A stretch of 64,000 nt of DNA from an uncultured Lachnospiraceae bacterium. Its GTDB lineage: Bacteria; Bacillota; Clostridia; Lachnospirales; Lachnospiraceae. A program made the translations under genes and the position numbers. The stretch lies in the NCBI GenBank assembly GCA_902801515.1, contig CADCII010000005.1:1-64000 (forward strand), written 5' to 3'. Below, piece by piece: positions 56,889 through 64,000 of this stretch; the stretch's first letter is position 1, and each line of letters begins with the position of its first letter. Below the pieces are notes generated by a model. The model had not been told where the DNA came from, did not search any database, and saw only the letters and a list, made by a program, of their open reading frames with translations.

Positions 56889-59285
56889 ATGCGATACGGA
56901 CATTTTGACAATCAGGCGAGGGAATATGTAATCGACCGTGTGGACATCCCGGTCTCATGGACAAACTATCTGGGAGTAGAGGATACCTGCTCCGTAGTCA
57001 ACCATACGGCAGGCGGCTATATGTTCCATAAGTCGCCGGAGTACCACCGGGTCACCCGGTTCAGGGGCAACGCAGTTCCGATGGACCGTCCGGGATATTA
57101 TGTATATATCAGAGACAATGAGACCGGGGACTTTTTCAGCATCTCCTGGCAGCCGGTCGGCAAACCTCTGGACCGGGCACAGTACAGGTGCAGACACGGG
57201 CTGTCGTATTCTGTCTATGAATGCAGCTGCGACGGCATACACGCATCCCAGCGTCTGAGCATCCCGCTGGGTGATGCCGTACAGCTGTGGGACGTGACTG
57301 TAGAGAACACATCCGGGAGGACGAGAGATCTCAGCCTGTTTTCCTATCTTGAATTTTCATTTCACCATATCTCGATCGACAACCAGAATTTTCAGATGAG
57401 TCTGTACTGCGCCGGATCTTCCTGCGTGGACGGGATCATTGAGCATGACCTGTTCTATGAAGAATTCGGTTATCAGTTTTTTACCGCAAGTTTTGAACCG
57501 GACGGATATGACTGTCTGCGTGATGCTTTCCTCGGAACATACGGCAGCGAGAGCGCTCCCGCGGCTGTGGTGCGGGGAATGTGCAGCGGGTCTTCTGAGA
57601 AGGGCGGCAATCACTGCGGCAGCCTGCAGAAGAATATTACTCTAGTGCCGGGGGAAAAGATCCGTGTGATCTTCATGCTGGGTGAGGGTGACAGAGAGCA
57701 GGGGAGAAAGATCAGAGAGAAATACAGTGATCTTGCCAGAGTGGATGCTTCTTACAGCAGGATGGCGTCTTACTGGGAAGACAAGATGAGCAGGCTTCAG
57801 GTACGCACTCCAAGCGAGGCTATGAATACCATGCTCAATATCTGGACTCTGTATCAGTCAGAGATCAATGTAATGTTTTCGCGCTTCGCGTCGTTTATAG
57901 AGGTTGGTGGCAGGACAGGCCTCGGATACAGGGATACGGCGCAGGATTCCATGACGATCCCGCATTCCAATCCTGCAAAATGCAGAGAGAGGATCATACA
58001 GCTTCTCAAGGGACTGACCTCTCATGGGTACGGACTGCATCTGTTCGAGCCGCGCTGGTTTGAACCGAAGAAAGAGGGGGAGAAGGAACCCTTCCGCTCG
58101 CCTACTGTCATACCCGGGATAAACAAGAAGGATATCATTCACGGAATTGAGGATGCGTGTGCGGATGATGCTCTTTGGCTCATCCCGGCAATTACTGAAT
58201 ATATCATGGAGACCGGGGATATGGAATTTGCCGGTTATTCAGTCTCCTATGCAGACGGCGGAGAGGACAGTGTCTATGATCACATGAAACGGATCCTGGA
58301 ATTTTCCGCTGCCCAGGTCGGGCAGACAGGTATATGCAAAGGACTTCGCGCAGACTGGAATGACTGCCTGAATCTCGGAGGCGGGGAGAGTGCCCTGGTC
58401 TCCTTCCTTCATTACTGGGCGCTGGGTCATTTTATCGAACTTGCGCAGCGTCTTGGAAGAAAACAGGATGCGGATCATTTTAAAGAGATGGCACGGGGCG
58501 TGAAAAAAGTCTGTGAGGAGATTCTGTGGGACGGAGAGTGGTATATCCGCGGCATCACCAGGAATGGAAAGAAGATTGGTACCTCCGCGGATACGGAGGG
58601 GAGGATTCACCTTGAGAGTAATGCCTGGGCGGTGCTGTCAGGCGCAGCATCGCCGGACAGAGGCGAAAGAGCGATGAACAGTGTGTACAGATATCTGGTC
58701 ACTCCCTATGGCATAAGACTCAATGCGCCTTCCTATACAAGACCGGATGATGACATCGGGTTTATAACGAGGGTCTACCCGGGCGTGAAGGAGAACGGTT
58801 CGATCTTCTCCCATCCGAATCCATGGGCGTGGGCTGCTGAATGTGTACTGGGCAGAGGCGACAGGGCGATGGAATTTTATGATGCTTTGTGTCCGTTTAA
58901 TCAGAATGACAGCATCCAGATCCGGCAGTCGGAACCGTATTCTTACTGTCAGTTTATCATGGGACCGGACCATACAGCTTACGGACGGGCAAGACATCCA
59001 TTTATGACAGGATCAGGCGGCTGGGCTTATTTCTCGGCGACACGGTATATGCTCGGAATCAGACCGGGCTATGATGAACTGACTGTCGATCCCTGCATCC
59101 CGCGCGGATGGGACGGATTTTATGTACAGCGTGTATGGCGCGGCGGGACATACTGTATAACCGTGACCAATCCGGACCATGTTTCCAAAGGGGTGAAGGA
59201 GATTACTGTGAACGGAGAGAAGACGGACAGGATCCTTCCGGTACCGGAGGGGACACGTGCTGAGGTGAGAGTAGTCATGGGATGA
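56889..59285 (+). CDS. GH94 disaccharide phosphorylase (cellobiose/chitobiose phosphorylase-like)
   Basis: 798 residues from ATG 56889 (MRYGHFDNQAREYVI), matching the length of cellobiose and N,N'-diacetylchitobiose phosphorylases (~800). N-terminal beta-sandwich (WTNYLGVEDTCSVVNHTAGG), then an (alpha/alpha)6 barrel with GLGYRDTAQDSM, LFEPRWFEPKK and the catalytic acid region LRADWNDCLNLGG, and FPFMTGSGGWAY-type phosphate-site motif HPFMTGSGGWAYFSA. It splits a beta-linked disaccharide with phosphate to a sugar-1-phosphate plus a free sugar, saving ATP. Which disaccharide is not certain; the phosphomutase next to it fits any of them. Cytosolic, no signal peptide. Confidence 0.85.
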   Translation: MRYGHFDNQAREYVIDRVDIPVSWTNYLGVEDTCSVVNHTAGGYMFHKSPEYHRVTRFRGNAVPMDRPGYYVYIRDNETGDFFSISWQPVGKPLDRAQYRCRHGLSYSVYECSCDGIHASQRLSIPLGDAVQLWDVTVENTSGRTRDLSLFSYLEFSFHHISIDNQNFQMSLYCAGSSCVDGIIEHDLFYEEFGYQFFTASFEPDGYDCLRDAFLGTYGSESAPAAVVRGMCSGSSEKGGNHCGSLQKNITLVPGEKIRVIFMLGEGDREQGRKIREKYSDLARVDASYSRMASYWEDKMSRLQVRTPSEAMNTMLNIWTLYQSEINVMFSRFASFIEVGGRTGLGYRDTAQDSMTIPHSNPAKCRERIIQLLKGLTSHGYGLHLFEPRWFEPKKEGEKEPFRSPTVIPGINKKDIIHGIEDACADDALWLIPAITEYIMETGDMEFAGYSVSYADGGEDSVYDHMKRILEFSAAQVGQTGICKGLRADWNDCLNLGGGESALVSFLHYWALGHFIELAQRLGRKQDADHFKEMARGVKKVCEEILWDGEWYIRGITRNGKKIGTSADTEGRIHLESNAWAVLSGAASPDRGERAMNSVYRYLVTPYGIRLNAPSYTRPDDDIGFITRVYPGVKENGSIFSHPNPWAWAAECVLGRGDRAMEFYDALCPFNQNDSIQIRQSEPYSYCQFIMGPDHTAYGRARHPFMTGSGGWAYFSATRYMLGIRPGYDELTVDPCIPRGWDGFYVQRVWRGGTYCITVTNPDHVSKGVKEITVNGEKTDRILPVPEGTRAEVRVVMG

Positions 59286-59397
59286 CGGATCTGCACTCAG
59301 TTACAGGATGACGGCTGCGTTCCGGCTCTTCACAGAGGCTGCAGGAAATGCTATGTTGGAGACAGCCGGGTTAACTTGCAGAATGGGAGGGAAGGTT

Positions 59398-60822
59398 ATG
59401 ATCAGGTTTGGAACAGGCGGATGGAGAGCAGTGATCGGAGATGAATTCATCAGGTCGAATATCCAGCTTCTGGCTAAGGCGCTGAGCGTGAAGATGAAAC
59501 GGGAAGGAAAGGCGCAGGAGGGGATCGTTCTTGGTTATGACCGGCGTTTCCTGTCCAAGGAGTCGATGCGCTGGTGCGGTGAAGTGTTTGCCGCGGAAGG
59601 AATCCATTCATTTATGGTAAATAAGTCTTCCCCGACACCGCTTATCATGTTCTATGTGATGACACATTCCCTCTCCTATGGCCTGATGGTTACAGCCAGT
59701 CACAATCCGGCGATCTACAACGGGATCAAGGTGTTTACCGCCGGGGGACGTGACGCGGACCGCGAGACCACGCAGGAGATCGAGCAGATTGCGGAAGGCA
59801 TAACGCCAGAAAGCATTCAGACCATACCTTATGAACAGGCACTGGAGGAAGGACTGATCGAGGAGATCTATCCCCTGAATGAGTATCTGGATGATATTAT
59901 CGGAAAGATCGATATGGACGCTATCAAAAGAGCGAGGCTTCGCGTTGCTCTGGATCCTATGTACGGCGTGTCGGAGATCCCTCTCAAGACGCTGCTGCTG
60001 ACAGCGCGCTGTGATGTGGAGACGATCCATGACAGTCATGACACTCTCTTCGGCGGAAGGATGCCGGCGCCAAACGCAGGCACCATGCGCCAGCTGATCA
60101 CCAGGGTGATGGATTACGGATTTAACATCGGGATCGCAACAGACGGAGACGCAGACCGGCTGGGCGTGATCGACGATACCGGCAGGTACCTGCGGGCAAA
60201 TGACGTGCTGGTCCTGCTCTATTATTACCTGATCCGTTATAAGGGAATGCACGGAGCTGTCGTGCGAAATGTCGCAACAACTCACATGCTTGACCGGATC
60301 GCGGAGAGGTTCTCGGAAAAATGCTATGAAGTGCCGGTCGGCTTCAAGTACATTTCTGCGAAAATGAGAGAGACGGATGCTCTGCTCGGGGGTGAATCCT
60401 CAGGCGGACTGACCGTCCGCGGGCACATAAACGGAAAAGACGGGATCTATGCGGCCATGCTTCTGATTGAGATGATCGCAGTGACCGGGAGGAATATCTC
60501 CGGGATCTACAATGAGATTGAAAAAGAGTGCGGGAGCATCTATATGGAAGAGAGAGATTACCGCATGACGCAGGAGAGAAAAGAGTACCTTAAGGAAGTA
60601 CTGTACGAGAAGAAAGAACTTCCTGAGTTCCCGTTTGAATGCGATCATCTGTCTTATATGGACGGCGTAAAAGTTTATTTCAGAAACGGCGGCTGGGCCG
60701 TGGTAAGATTCTCAGGTACGGAGCCGCTGCTGCGCGTATTCTGTGAGATGCCCCGGCAGGAGGATGCTGTGTCGGTCTGCGGGATAATCGAGGATTATCT
60801 TGAACTTCAGGCAGGCAGATAA
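59398..60822 (+). CDS. Alpha-D-phosphohexomutase (phosphoglucomutase/phosphomannomutase family)
   Basis: 474 residues from ATG 59398 with GGGAGG 8 bases upstream; the family start FGTGGWRAVIGDEFI follows at once. A frame open from 59308 has no fitting ribosome site. Phosphoserine loop VTASHNPAIYNGIKV, Mg loop DGDADRLGV, sugar loop GGESSGGLTVRGH and phosphate loop RFSGTEPLLRVF are complete. It turns the sugar-1-phosphate from the GH94 enzyme into sugar-6-phosphate for glycolysis. The 112-nt gap to GH94 shows no terminator, so the two are likely one unit. Confidence 0.9.
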   Translation: MIRFGTGGWRAVIGDEFIRSNIQLLAKALSVKMKREGKAQEGIVLGYDRRFLSKESMRWCGEVFAAEGIHSFMVNKSSPTPLIMFYVMTHSLSYGLMVTASHNPAIYNGIKVFTAGGRDADRETTQEIEQIAEGITPESIQTIPYEQALEEGLIEEIYPLNEYLDDIIGKIDMDAIKRARLRVALDPMYGVSEIPLKTLLLTARCDVETIHDSHDTLFGGRMPAPNAGTMRQLITRVMDYGFNIGIATDGDADRLGVIDDTGRYLRANDVLVLLYYYLIRYKGMHGAVVRNVATTHMLDRIAERFSEKCYEVPVGFKYISAKMRETDALLGGESSGGLTVRGHINGKDGIYAAMLLIEMIAVTGRNISGIYNEIEKECGSIYMEERDYRMTQERKEYLKEVLYEKKELPEFPFECDHLSYMDGVKVYFRNGGWAVVRFSGTEPLLRVFCEMPRQEDAVSVCGIIEDYLELQAGR

Positions 60823-60863
60823 GAAGGCACGAAGAAGAGTCAGTTTCGGGAGAACTGTATTCT

Positions 60864-62633
60864 ATGAAAAGCAGAAGACTGAAAACAGGTCTGATCAGGC
60901 TGATCCTTATCTGCTGGATCATACCATATATCCTGGTATCTTCCGTGCTGATCTGGCTGCACAGCAAGAACACCAGGGAGCAGATCACCCATACGGTGTG
61001 CACCGCCCTGGAGAATGCAGGCCTGATCACAGCGGATAAGATCTATGCTGCTATTGAGATGTCGAGGGAAGCATCCTACGACGGAGTCATCAAGAAGAGT
61101 TATGAGCAGTATCTGAAGGATGGCGATGAAAATGCAATGCACCGGGAGGTCATGGAGTATCTGAACAGGACCTACAAATACAGCAAGACCATCTCCAATA
61201 CGATCCTGCTCTACGATCCGCCGGTGTCCATGGAATACTATACCTACAGCAATGTTGCCGGCGCGACCTATGCCAGTATTGATGAATTCAGGAACGCGGC
61301 GGATGAGGCTGTACGCCTGGCGGCCAGGGATCTTGACACTGCGATCCGCCTGATCGAGATCTCAGGCCATCTGTACGCGGTGCGAAATATCGTGCTGAGT
61401 AATTATGAACCCTTTGCCACACTGGTGATGGAAGTGAATAAGGACCGCATGTTCGAAAGCACCGACAGCATGATCTGGAAGAGCAGCGGAGTAATTCTGC
61501 TTGACGGTGTCCCTATCCGCAAAGATCCTGAAGATCTGGACGAGGAGAAGACAGAGCAGTTTGCCAGGGAAGCAGAGGCGGTGTCCGAAGGAGCTGTGAT
61601 CCGCGAAGGTTCTCCTGCTGCTTTTTATGACCAGAAGCGTGCAGCAGCTGTGCTGGCGCTGAAAGTCAACGGCCAGATGCTCTACTATGTAAATGAACTT
61701 GACAGAAAGCAGATGTTCATGGACAGCGCCGCTTATCTGTCTGTCTATATCGTGGCCCTGATCCTTCTGATCCCGCTTCTTGCCGCCACAATCTACTTCC
61801 TGAACCGCAATATAGACAAGCCTGTCGGAGCTTTGGTCCGGGGGTCGGACAAGATACGTGAAGGCGAGTACGGATACCGTATCGAACCGTTTTCCGGAAA
61901 TGAAGAGATGGGGCAGCTGATCGACACCTTCAATCACATGTCTGTCAGCCTGGAGGATTCTTTCAAACGGATCTATGTGGAAGAGATTGCGGAGCGTGAC
62001 GCTACTCTTAAAGCACTTCAGTCACAGATCAATCCCCATTTTCTGAACAACACCCTGGAGATCATTAACTGGAAGGCAAGGCTGTCCGGCAATGAGGACG
62101 TCAGCAAGATGATCGAAGCTCTCAGTGTGATGATGAATGCCACCCTCAACCGGAGCGGTGAGATGTTCATTTCTCTGTCTGAGGAACTCTCCTATGTGGA
62201 TGCGTACCTGTATATCATAAGAGAGCGTTTCGGGGACAAGTTCCGGTTTGCTAAGGAGGTAGACGAATCGCTTCTCGGGGTCAGCATTCCGCGGCTGATC
62301 ATACAGCCTCTGGTGGAGAATGCGGTTGAACACGGAGGCGACAGGCATGGGAACATCGTTGGATCGCTGAAAGTGGAAGGCGATGGAAATACCCTGCTGA
62401 TCACTGTTGAGAATAATGGCTCCCTTTCGAATCAAGACAGGGATAGGATCGAAGTACTCCTGTCTGATGACAGGCTGGGCGATACAGAGCGTTTCGACCG
62501 GATGAGCATCGGAATCCGTAATGTCCACCTGCGTCTGCGCCTGCTGTACGGAGAGTGCAGCGGACTTACTATCGAAGACGATGGGAACGGAAAAACCGTC
62601 AGTACACTGCGTATCAGCCCCGGACCTGTATAA
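60864..62633 (+). CDS. YesM/LytS-type sensor histidine kinase
   Basis: 589 residues. Membrane spans at ~9-32 and ~290-314 flank an external sensor domain of ~255 residues. A HAMP domain follows (NRNIDKPVGALVRGSDKIRE). The His_kinase motif QSQINPHFLNNTLEIINW holds H392. The ATPase part has QPLVENAVEHG, VENNG and SIGIRNVHLRLRLLYG, typical for the YesM group. This group mostly pairs with an AraC-type response regulator and controls sugar ABC transporters; the sugar-binding protein gene next to it fits. No regulator gene lies in the window; it may lie beyond its end. Confidence 0.88.
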   Translation: MKSRRLKTGLIRLILICWIIPYILVSSVLIWLHSKNTREQITHTVCTALENAGLITADKIYAAIEMSREASYDGVIKKSYEQYLKDGDENAMHREVMEYLNRTYKYSKTISNTILLYDPPVSMEYYTYSNVAGATYASIDEFRNAADEAVRLAARDLDTAIRLIEISGHLYAVRNIVLSNYEPFATLVMEVNKDRMFESTDSMIWKSSGVILLDGVPIRKDPEDLDEEKTEQFAREAEAVSEGAVIREGSPAAFYDQKRAAAVLALKVNGQMLYYVNELDRKQMFMDSAAYLSVYIVALILLIPLLAATIYFLNRNIDKPVGALVRGSDKIREGEYGYRIEPFSGNEEMGQLIDTFNHMSVSLEDSFKRIYVEEIAERDATLKALQSQINPHFLNNTLEIINWKARLSGNEDVSKMIEALSVMMNATLNRSGEMFISLSEELSYVDAYLYIIRERFGDKFRFAKEVDESLLGVSIPRLIIQPLVENAVEHGGDRHGNIVGSLKVEGDGNTLLITVENNGSLSNQDRDRIEVLLSDDRLGDTERFDRMSIGIRNVHLRLRLLYGECSGLTIEDDGNGKTVSTLRISPGPV

Positions 62634-62736
62634 AGTGCACAGAGTCCCGGACAACTATGTGCAAACTCAGGCAAGTGCAGACAAAACTTATTGTCAAAAA
62701 CAGCAACAGAGAGCAAACTCTATACAATTGTGTTCA

Positions 62737-62765
62737 TTCACTTTTCTCATGAATCAGATTACCAT
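62737..62765 (+). promoter_or_regulatory. Possible promoter of the solute-binding protein gene
   Basis: TTCACT (62737) and TACCAT (62760), 17-bp spacer. Both boxes are imperfect. The rest of the 204-nt gap shows no terminator or clear operator. Confidence 0.3.
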
Positions 62766-62837
62766 CAGGCTATCATAACAAATATGTGAAACCGCCTGAT
62801 ACGGAGGTGTTCACTGTAGTCAAGGGAGGATCTGAAA

Positions 62838-64000
62838 ATGAAAAAGAGACTGGCTGCCACACTGGCAGGAATCATGGCTGCTGCTGTATGTGCATCCCCT
62901 GCGCTTGCTGAAGGCGTAACCATCAATGTAACAACCACCTACGCTGGTGAAGACAGCAACGCACAGAACTTCAAGGACAGCGTTGCGGCGTGGGAAGAAG
63001 AGAGCGGAAACAAGGTCGAGGACAGCTCCGCTACTTCAGATGAGTCATTTAAATCCCGCATCATCACAGACTTTGAAGCAGGAAGCGAACCGGATGTTCT
63101 GTTCTTCTTCAACGGAGTAGACGCCAACCAGTTCGTGGAGCAGGGCAAGGTTGTCTCCATCGATGAGATCAGAGAAGAGTATCCGGATTACGCATCCAAC
63201 ATGAAGGATGACATGCTTGGAGCATCTCCGGCAGACGGGGTCAACTACTCGGTGCCGGTAAACGGTTACTGGGAAGGCATGTTCGTAAACAAAGAAGTCC
63301 TGGAAGAGGCAGGTGTGGAAGTTCCAGGAAATGAAACGACCTGGGATGAATTCCTGGAGATGTGCGGCAAGATCAAGGATGCGGGCTATACCCCGATCGC
63401 AGCTTCGCTGCAGGAGATCCCGCACTACTGGTTTGAGTATGCGATCTACAACTTCCAGAGTGCAGCTACCCACAATACTATGCCTGAGAGTGTGGATGAC
63501 GAATACGGACAGGCATGGGTCGACGGCCTGAACGATATCAAGGCTCTGTATGAAGCAGGCTATTTCCCGGAGAATACCCTCACAGCGACGGATGCAGAGA
63601 CATTCCAGCTGTTCACTTCCGACAAGGCAGCATTCCTGATCGACGGCTCCTGGAAGATCGGTGGAATTGCCGAGGCAGTTGATGACATCGAAAACTACAC
63701 CGTCACTCATGTACCCGGCAAGGGCGACAGAAAGACAACGGATGAGATCGGCGGCCTGTCGATGGGATACTATATCACCAGAAAGGCATGGGACGACGAT
63801 GAGAAGAGAGACGCAGCGGTCAGCTTTGTATCATTCATGACTTCCGATGATGTTGTCTCCAAATTCGCAGGCGTGTCCGCCACCGCACTCAAAGAAGGTG
63901 CGTCACCGGATGTGAGCGAGTTCAATTCTCTTCAGAATGACGCTCTGGCATACACGGCATCCTTCACCGGAATCTCACCGGCTGTACAGGACAATCTCTC
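62838..64000 (+). CDS. Sugar ABC transporter substrate-binding protein (3' end outside window)
   Basis: 387 codons are open up to the window end; the start ATG 62838 follows AGGGAGG at 62823. Signal peptide (KKRLAATLAGIMAAAVCASPALA) with likely signal peptidase I cut after ALA; the Cys at 18 does not sit in a proper lipobox, which is unusual for a Gram-positive binding protein. The fold is that of family 1 binding proteins: TTTYAGEDSNAQNFKDSVAA, SFKSRIITDFEAGSEPDVLF, YSVPVNGYWEGMFVNKEVL, FLIDGSWKIGGIAEAV. Strong but unspecific link to oligosaccharide uptake. It probably supplies the disaccharide used by the GH94 enzyme and is controlled by the kinase upstream. Confidence 0.9.
   Translation, partial: MKKRLAATLAGIMAAAVCASPALAEGVTINVTTTYAGEDSNAQNFKDSVAAWEEESGNKVEDSSATSDESFKSRIITDFEAGSEPDVLFFFNGVDANQFVEQGKVVSIDEIREEYPDYASNMKDDMLGASPADGVNYSVPVNGYWEGMFVNKEVLEEAGVEVPGNETTWDEFLEMCGKIKDAGYTPIAASLQEIPHYWFEYAIYNFQSAATHNTMPESVDDEYGQAWVDGLNDIKALYEAGYFPENTLTATDAETFQLFTSDKAAFLIDGSWKIGGIAEAVDDIENYTVTHVPGKGDRKTTDEIGGLSMGYYITRKAWDDDEKRDAAVSFVSFMTSDDVVSKFAGVSATALKEGASPDVSEFNSLQNDALAYTASFTGISPAVQDNL

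Noticed and set aside
62770..62805. Catabolite-response element (TGTGAAACCGCCTGAT) before the binding protein gene
   Set aside because: Two conserved positions of the cre consensus are missing and symmetry is poor.
1..64000. CRISPR arrays, insertion sequences, tRNA or rRNA genes
   Set aside because: No regularly spaced repeats, transposase motifs, CCA-ended cloverleaf patterns or rRNA stretches were seen in the intergenic regions.

Overview
The window is a 64 kb chromosomal segment of about 50% G+C from a Firmicute, most likely a member of the Clostridia close to Lachnospiraceae. The evidence is the gene order scpA-scpB, pyrH-frr-uppS-cdsA-dxr-rseP and recA-recX, a Na+-pump decarboxylase operon, AGGAGG-type ribosome binding sites, a Firmicute LexA box (CGAAC-N4-GTTCG) before recA, and many envelope proteins built for a thick Gram-positive wall. 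Every gene called lies on the + strand. No tRNA, rRNA, insertion sequence, phage gene or CRISPR array was seen. The longest stretch without a gene is 283 bases, upstream of recA.

Layout. (1) 1-7.4 kb: the end of a surface-polysaccharide operon, with a partial protein, a GT2-GT4 fusion and two double-domain GT2 enzymes. (2) 7.4-10.9 kb: a GlpA-like FAD oxidoreductase with a [2Fe-2S] domain, an NAD/FAD oxidoreductase, a DUF1667 protein and a small unknown protein. (3) 10.9-22.7 kb: RNase H, DAHP synthase, TyrS, AlaS, a secreted transglutaminase-like protein, RpsU, a metallophosphoesterase, ScpA/ScpB, an XdhC-family protein with unusual domain order, and the first L,D-transpeptidase. (4) 22.8-28.4 kb: a five-gene biotin-dependent operon holding a CoA-type carboxyltransferase, a large OadG, the biotin carrier, OadB and OadA. 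It therefore has the parts of a Na+-pumping decarboxylase and of a transcarboxylase. (5) 28.5-30.5 kb: a DtxR/MntR-type regulator, an acyltransferase and a rhodanese-like protein without the catalytic Cys.

(6) 30.6-49.5 kb is a cell-envelope island and the most interesting part. It starts with a secreted Ig-like protein with a possible peptidase domain, an SGNH-like secreted protein, a polytopic membrane protein and L,D-transpeptidase 2. Then comes a duplicated glycosylation module. A polyprenyl-phosphate GT2 (CsbB/ArnC type) and an ATP-grasp ligase overlap by four bases in two separate paralogous pairs. Between and around the pairs lie two tiny EamA/SMR (ArnE/ArnF-like) membrane proteins, two YfhO-type membrane glycosyltransferases, a PLP enzyme of the D-cysteine desulfhydrase/ACC deaminase type, a CapK-like AMP-forming ligase and L,D-transpeptidase 3. 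A strongly folded RNA of about 175 nt lies between the second ATP-grasp gene and the CapK gene. I infer a system that makes lipid-linked sugars, probably modifies them with a carboxylate such as an amino acid, flips them and transfers them to a wall polymer.

(7) 49.6-54.8 kb: the conserved pyrH-frr-uppS-cdsA-dxr-rseP cluster (UMP kinase, ribosome recycling, undecaprenyl-PP, CDP-diacylglycerol, isoprenoid precursor, site-2 protease). It supplies the lipid carrier that the glycosylation module would need. (8) 54.8-56.8 kb: SOS-controlled recA-recX. (9) 56.8-64 kb: a sugar-use locus with a GH94 disaccharide phosphorylase, a phosphohexomutase, a YesM-type sensor kinase and a sugar ABC binding protein cut by the window end.
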